Below, piece after piece: positions 61,795 through 64,000 of a stretch of 64,000 nt of DNA (position 1 is the stretch's first letter; each line of letters starts with the position of its first letter). The stretch spans positions 1 to 64,000 of the forward strand of contig NZ_LXLV01000035.1 of NCBI RefSeq assembly GCF_001757995.1. The letters are read 5' to 3'. Both the position numbers and the translations under genes were made by a program. The notes beneath the pieces were generated by a model. That model had not been told where the DNA came from. It made no database searches and worked only from the letters and a program-made list of their open reading frames with translations. This DNA is from Bacillus mycoides (GTDB taxonomy: Bacteria > Bacillota > Bacilli > Bacillales > Bacillaceae_G).

Positions 61795-62406
61795 TTGAAA
61801 AATTCTACTCTTTCAACAAGAAAACACCGCTCCTTAGAAACAAAAAAGAAACTATTACATTCCGGTTATACTATTTTTATAAAAAACGGATTTCAGAAAA
61901 CTACAATCACGCAAATTATTAAACATGCAGAAACTGGTTATGGAACAGCATATGTATATTTTAAAAACAAAGATGCTCTCCTCGTCGTTTTGATGGAAGA
62001 TGTGATGAATCGGTTTTATGATATTGCAGATCGCTATTTTTCCCCTCAAACAAAGGCCGAAGCACGCGATATGATTCAAAATCAAGTGCGCGCTTTTTTA
62101 CAGTTAGCACAAGAAGAAAGAGCTATATTACAAGTTGTGGAAGAAGCAATAAGAACCTCAAAAGAAATATGTCAAAAATGGGATGAGATTCGTGAACGCT
62201 TTATAAAAAGTATTACACAGGATATTACTTACTCTCAAGAAAGTGGATTGGCGCAGCCTGAATTAAATAGAGAGATTGTTGCACGTGGTTGGTTCGCGAT
62301 GAATGAGATGTTTCTTTGGACGATTGTGCAAAATGATAAAAAGATCGACTTAGAAGAGGTTGTGCATACATTGACAGTGATGTATACGACAGGTCTATAT
62401 AAATAG
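61795..62406 (+). CDS. TetR-family transcriptional regulator, probable kyn regulator
   Basis: 203 residues. The N-terminal TetR helix-turn-helix reads FIKNGFQKTTITQIIKHAETGYGTAYVYFKNKDALL (about 23-58), followed by a helical ligand domain (FLQLAQEERAILQVVEEAI). A TTG start after AGAGGTGA fits. Divergent from kynU with a shared inverted repeat, so it probably represses the kynurenine operon and itself. The inducer could be Trp or kynurenine, which is inference only. Confidence 0.85.
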   Translation: MKNSTLSTRKHRSLETKKKLLHSGYTIFIKNGFQKTTITQIIKHAETGYGTAYVYFKNKDALLVVLMEDVMNRFYDIADRYFSPQTKAEARDMIQNQVRAFLQLAQEERAILQVVEEAIRTSKEICQKWDEIRERFIKSITQDITYSQESGLAQPELNREIVARGWFAMNEMFLWTIVQNDKKIDLEEVVHTLTVMYTTGLYK

Positions 62407-62438
62407 CACACCCTTTATTCATAAGGTGTGCTATTTTT
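62401..62438. terminator. Bidirectional terminator between TetR and NUDIX genes
   Basis: AAATAGCACACC and GGTGTGCTATTT form a 12-bp stem followed by T-run on + and A-run before it. Confidence 0.88.
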
Positions 62439-62441
62439 CAT

Positions 62442-62897
62442 CTATAAAAATATTTTATCAGGATACGGTAATGCTAAAGGTGGCTTTTCAGATAAAGGGA
62501 AATATTTTAGTTTTACAGATTCTCCATCAACTGATTTTAACCCACCTCCGATAATTTTGCACTCAAATACAACAACAATATACTCTACTTGATCTCCATT
62601 CGAATATGTATGACGAAACTCTTTCCCTCCAAATACCCCTTTTTCTTTTTTCACTTTTATTTTTAATCCTGTTTCTTCCCACACTTCTCTAACAACCGCT
62701 TCTTCTGGTGTTTCTCCTGGTTCGATTGCCCCTGCTGGCAAACTCCAGTATTCTCCTCCAGGATATTGAAATAAGATTTCCCCTTGCTCGTTTTTAATAA
62801 CAGCAGCTATACTCGGCATAAAAATAAGTTCAGATCCTAATTTTTCACGAAGTCTTTTATAATATAATGACATCGGTATTGGACTTTCTCCCTTCAT
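62442..62897 (-). CDS. NUDIX hydrolase
   Basis: 151 residues. The NUDIX box GAIEPGETPEEAVVREVWEETGLKI (about 57-81) is complete, with the REVWEE metal-binding glutamates. It hydrolyses a nucleoside diphosphate-linked substrate such as a nucleotide sugar, NADH or oxidised dNTP; the specific one is unknown. The ATG at 62897 has no strong ribosome site; an internal ATG at 62873 has AAGGGAG at 14-base spacing, so the start is uncertain. Confidence 0.9.
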   Translation of the reverse strand: MKGESPIPMSLYYKRLREKLGSELIFMPSIAAVIKNEQGEILFQYPGGEYWSLPAGAIEPGETPEEAVVREVWEETGLKIKVKKEKGVFGGKEFRHTYSNGDQVEYIVVVFECKIIGGGLKSVDGESVKLKYFPLSEKPPLALPYPDKIFL

Positions 62898-62972
62898 AAT
62901 AAATAACTGTATTTTCTAATAATCATTATATAATATTATTAATATCAACTTCTATAAAGAAAGGAAGATCAA

Positions 62973-63317
62973 ATGTCACAAGAAAAACTAACAAATCAGT
63001 TTCTATCGTTTTTATCCGTTACAAAAAAGCCTGTAAGTTTAAATTTTTTAAATGAACTTGTTAAAGCTCATCAAGAGAAAGTAAAGTGGGAAACTCTTAC
63101 TAAAATAATTGACTGGGAAAAAGGTAATAAAACCGGTAATTACTTTCCTACCATCAAGACATACATAAATCGAATTACAACTAAAGGTATGGGCGGTACT
63201 TGTTGGACTCATTCTATTGGATTTCATTGGCTATTATCAAATCTAGGTTTTTCTGTGCAGTATATGTATATGGATCCTGGGCATTTATGCTTACGTATTA
63301 ACTTAGAGCAACCTTAG
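62973..63317 (+). pseudogene. Arylamine N-acetyltransferase, 3'-truncated
   Basis: 114 codons match the N-terminal half of arylamine N-acetyltransferases: VKWETLTKIIDWEK, then INRITTKGMGGTCWTHSIGFHWLLSNLGF, where the catalytic Cys is about residue 77, and the catalytic His region MDPGHLCLRIN. The third triad residue, Asp, and the whole C-terminal lid are missing: the frame ends at TAG after EQP, where a full protein continues for about 140 residues. Only 3 bases later the convergent DUF3977 gene ends. The gene was probably cut by a deletion or recombination and is inactive. Confidence 0.7.
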
Positions 63318-63320
63318 ATT

Positions 63321-63566
63321 CTATTGTTTTAACCTACTCACCATTCCAACAATAAACTTATACTCAGCTCTACTTTTTCTTACTTTCTTAAAACCTTCTT
63401 TCGTATCAAAAATAAAACATGTTTTCCGAAACCAAATTCGTACATATAAAGACTCAAAATAAATAGGTTTTATAATTCCTCGTTCCTCAAATTCAGTTCC
63501 ATCTTTATTTTCAGTTTCTGTTCGAACGAACCACCTATTTCCGATGCCAATTTCAATATACTTCAC
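63321..63566 (-). CDS. DUF3977 family protein
   Basis: 81 residues matching DUF3977: KYIEIGIGNRWFVRTETE, FEERGIIKPIYFESLYVRIWFRKTCFIF, then KKVRKSRAEYKFIVGMV. Function unknown. A GTG start follows GGGGG with 6-base spacing. Soluble and basic at the C terminus. It ends beside the truncated NAT gene, so its own terminator may have been lost. Confidence 0.8.
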   Translation of the reverse strand: MKYIEIGIGNRWFVRTETENKDGTEFEERGIIKPIYFESLYVRIWFRKTCFIFDTKEGFKKVRKSRAEYKFIVGMVSRLKQ

Positions 63567-63653
63567 ATAAGTCCCCCTTTCGGAAATTAATTTCTAACTA
63601 TTCTATTATTTCCCCGGTAAGCGCACATTCCGACAGAACGTGAGCCCACAAAG

Positions 63654-63682
63654 AAAAAGTAGATTACAAAAATCTACTTTTA
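63654..63682 (-). terminator. Terminator of the sigma-54 activator gene
   Basis: AAAGTAGATT and AATCTACTTT pair around a short loop, with a T-run on the minus strand, directly at the end of the activator gene. Confidence 0.75.
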
Positions 63683-64000
63683 TAGCCTAAATTTTTGCAT
63701 TCGCTTATAAAATGTACTACGAGGCACATCTAATAGTTTTGCAGCTAAAGAAACATTTCCATTCGTCTTTTCTAGCGCTTCAATCATACTATCACGCTGT
63801 ATTTTTTCACGGAAATTGAATGTATGCTCTGTTTTATTTTCTGCTTGCAATTCAAGTTGATGTTGATTTCCCATCATTGTTTGTAATAAAAAAGAGATTT
63901 GTTTTTCGCATATTTCCCGTCCTTGCGACAAAATGTAAATACGTTCTAATACATTTAATAATTCCCGAATATTTCCGGGCCATGTATGCTGTAAAAATTG
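63680..64000 (-). CDS. Sigma-54-dependent transcriptional activator, C-terminal part (runs off the window)
   Basis: The frame is open from the right edge, so only the last 106 codons are visible. They show the end of the AAA+ domain (TWPGNIRELLNVLERIYIL, with the WPGN(I/V)REL hallmark) and a Fis-type helix-turn-helix at the C terminus (MIEALEKTNGNVSLAAKLLDVPRSTFYKRM). Such proteins drive sigma-L promoters. The sensor part and target genes lie outside the window, so its role cannot be told; AcoR-like or RocR-like regulators are candidates. Confidence 0.85.
   Translation of the reverse strand, partial: QFLQHTWPGNIRELLNVLERIYILSQGREICEKQISFLLQTMMGNQHQLELQAENKTEHTFNFREKIQRDSMIEALEKTNGNVSLAAKLLDVPRSTFYKRMQKFRL

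Noticed and set aside
1-64000. CRISPR array, rRNA or tRNA genes, prophage
   Set aside because: No regularly spaced repeats, no rRNA or clover-leaf tRNA sequence and no phage structural or integrase genes were seen by eye; a tRNA scan was not possible.

Overview
The window looks like chromosomal DNA of a Bacillus cereus group organism (cereus/thuringiensis/anthracis type). The base composition is AT-rich, ribosome binding sites are strong GGAGG types, and TTG and GTG starts occur. Gene content fits that group: sleB-ypeB-ylaJ, cwlJ, orphan sporulation-type kinases, a class I lysyl-tRNA synthetase behind a T-box, the kynU-kynB-kynA operon and a YjcZ-type spore micropeptide. Identifications rest on reading the translated sequence and recognising motifs; no database search was run.

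Layout. 1-5 kb: end of a membrane sensor kinase, a YjcZ micropeptide, and a three-gene ECF transporter (mtsA-mtsB-mtsC) behind a SAM riboswitch. 5-12 kb: an Asp/Glu racemase, a class B PBP, a second orphan PAS kinase, a Cof-type HAD phosphatase and cysteine dioxygenase. 12-18 kb: a P450 broken at its haem loop and divergent from a PadR regulator, an MFS exporter coupled to a Vat-like acetyltransferase behind an attenuator with a leader peptide, and an intact P450. 18-24 kb: unknown small and membrane proteins and a solitary pPIWI_RE-family protein. 24-30 kb: tenA behind a TPP riboswitch, hom, a MocR regulator with ddl, and a secreted lipase. 30-41 kb: a Bce-type ABC transporter with a BceR-like box, a VmlR-like ABC-F protein behind a second attenuator, an aldo/keto reductase, a LysR regulator, and a Bce-type two-component system. 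41-45 kb: a lone TnpB element, cwlJ, and T-box-lysK. 45-53 kb: metabolic genes, a chromosomal ParM/ParR-like pair and small accessory genes. 53-56 kb: sleB-ypeB-ylaJ. 56-64 kb: membrane and hydrolase genes, the kynurenine operon with a divergent TetR gene, a NUDIX gene, a truncated arylamine N-acetyltransferase, and the end of a sigma-54 activator.

How the genes work together. Several groups face antibiotics: the Vat/MFS pair, VmlR, the Bce module, ddl and the PBP. Two of these have attenuators whose leaders share complementary segments. Another theme is sporulation and germination: two orphan kinases, YjcZ, CwlJ and SleB/YpeB/YlaJ. RNA switches control methionine-linked uptake (SAM), thiamine salvage (TPP) and lysyl-tRNA synthetase (T-box).

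The most unusual items are the orphan pPIWI_RE gene without its usual helicase and nuclease partners, the paired attenuators, the chromosomal actin-type segregation pair, and several recently broken genes (P450, DUF3995-like, NAT, two coding remnants).
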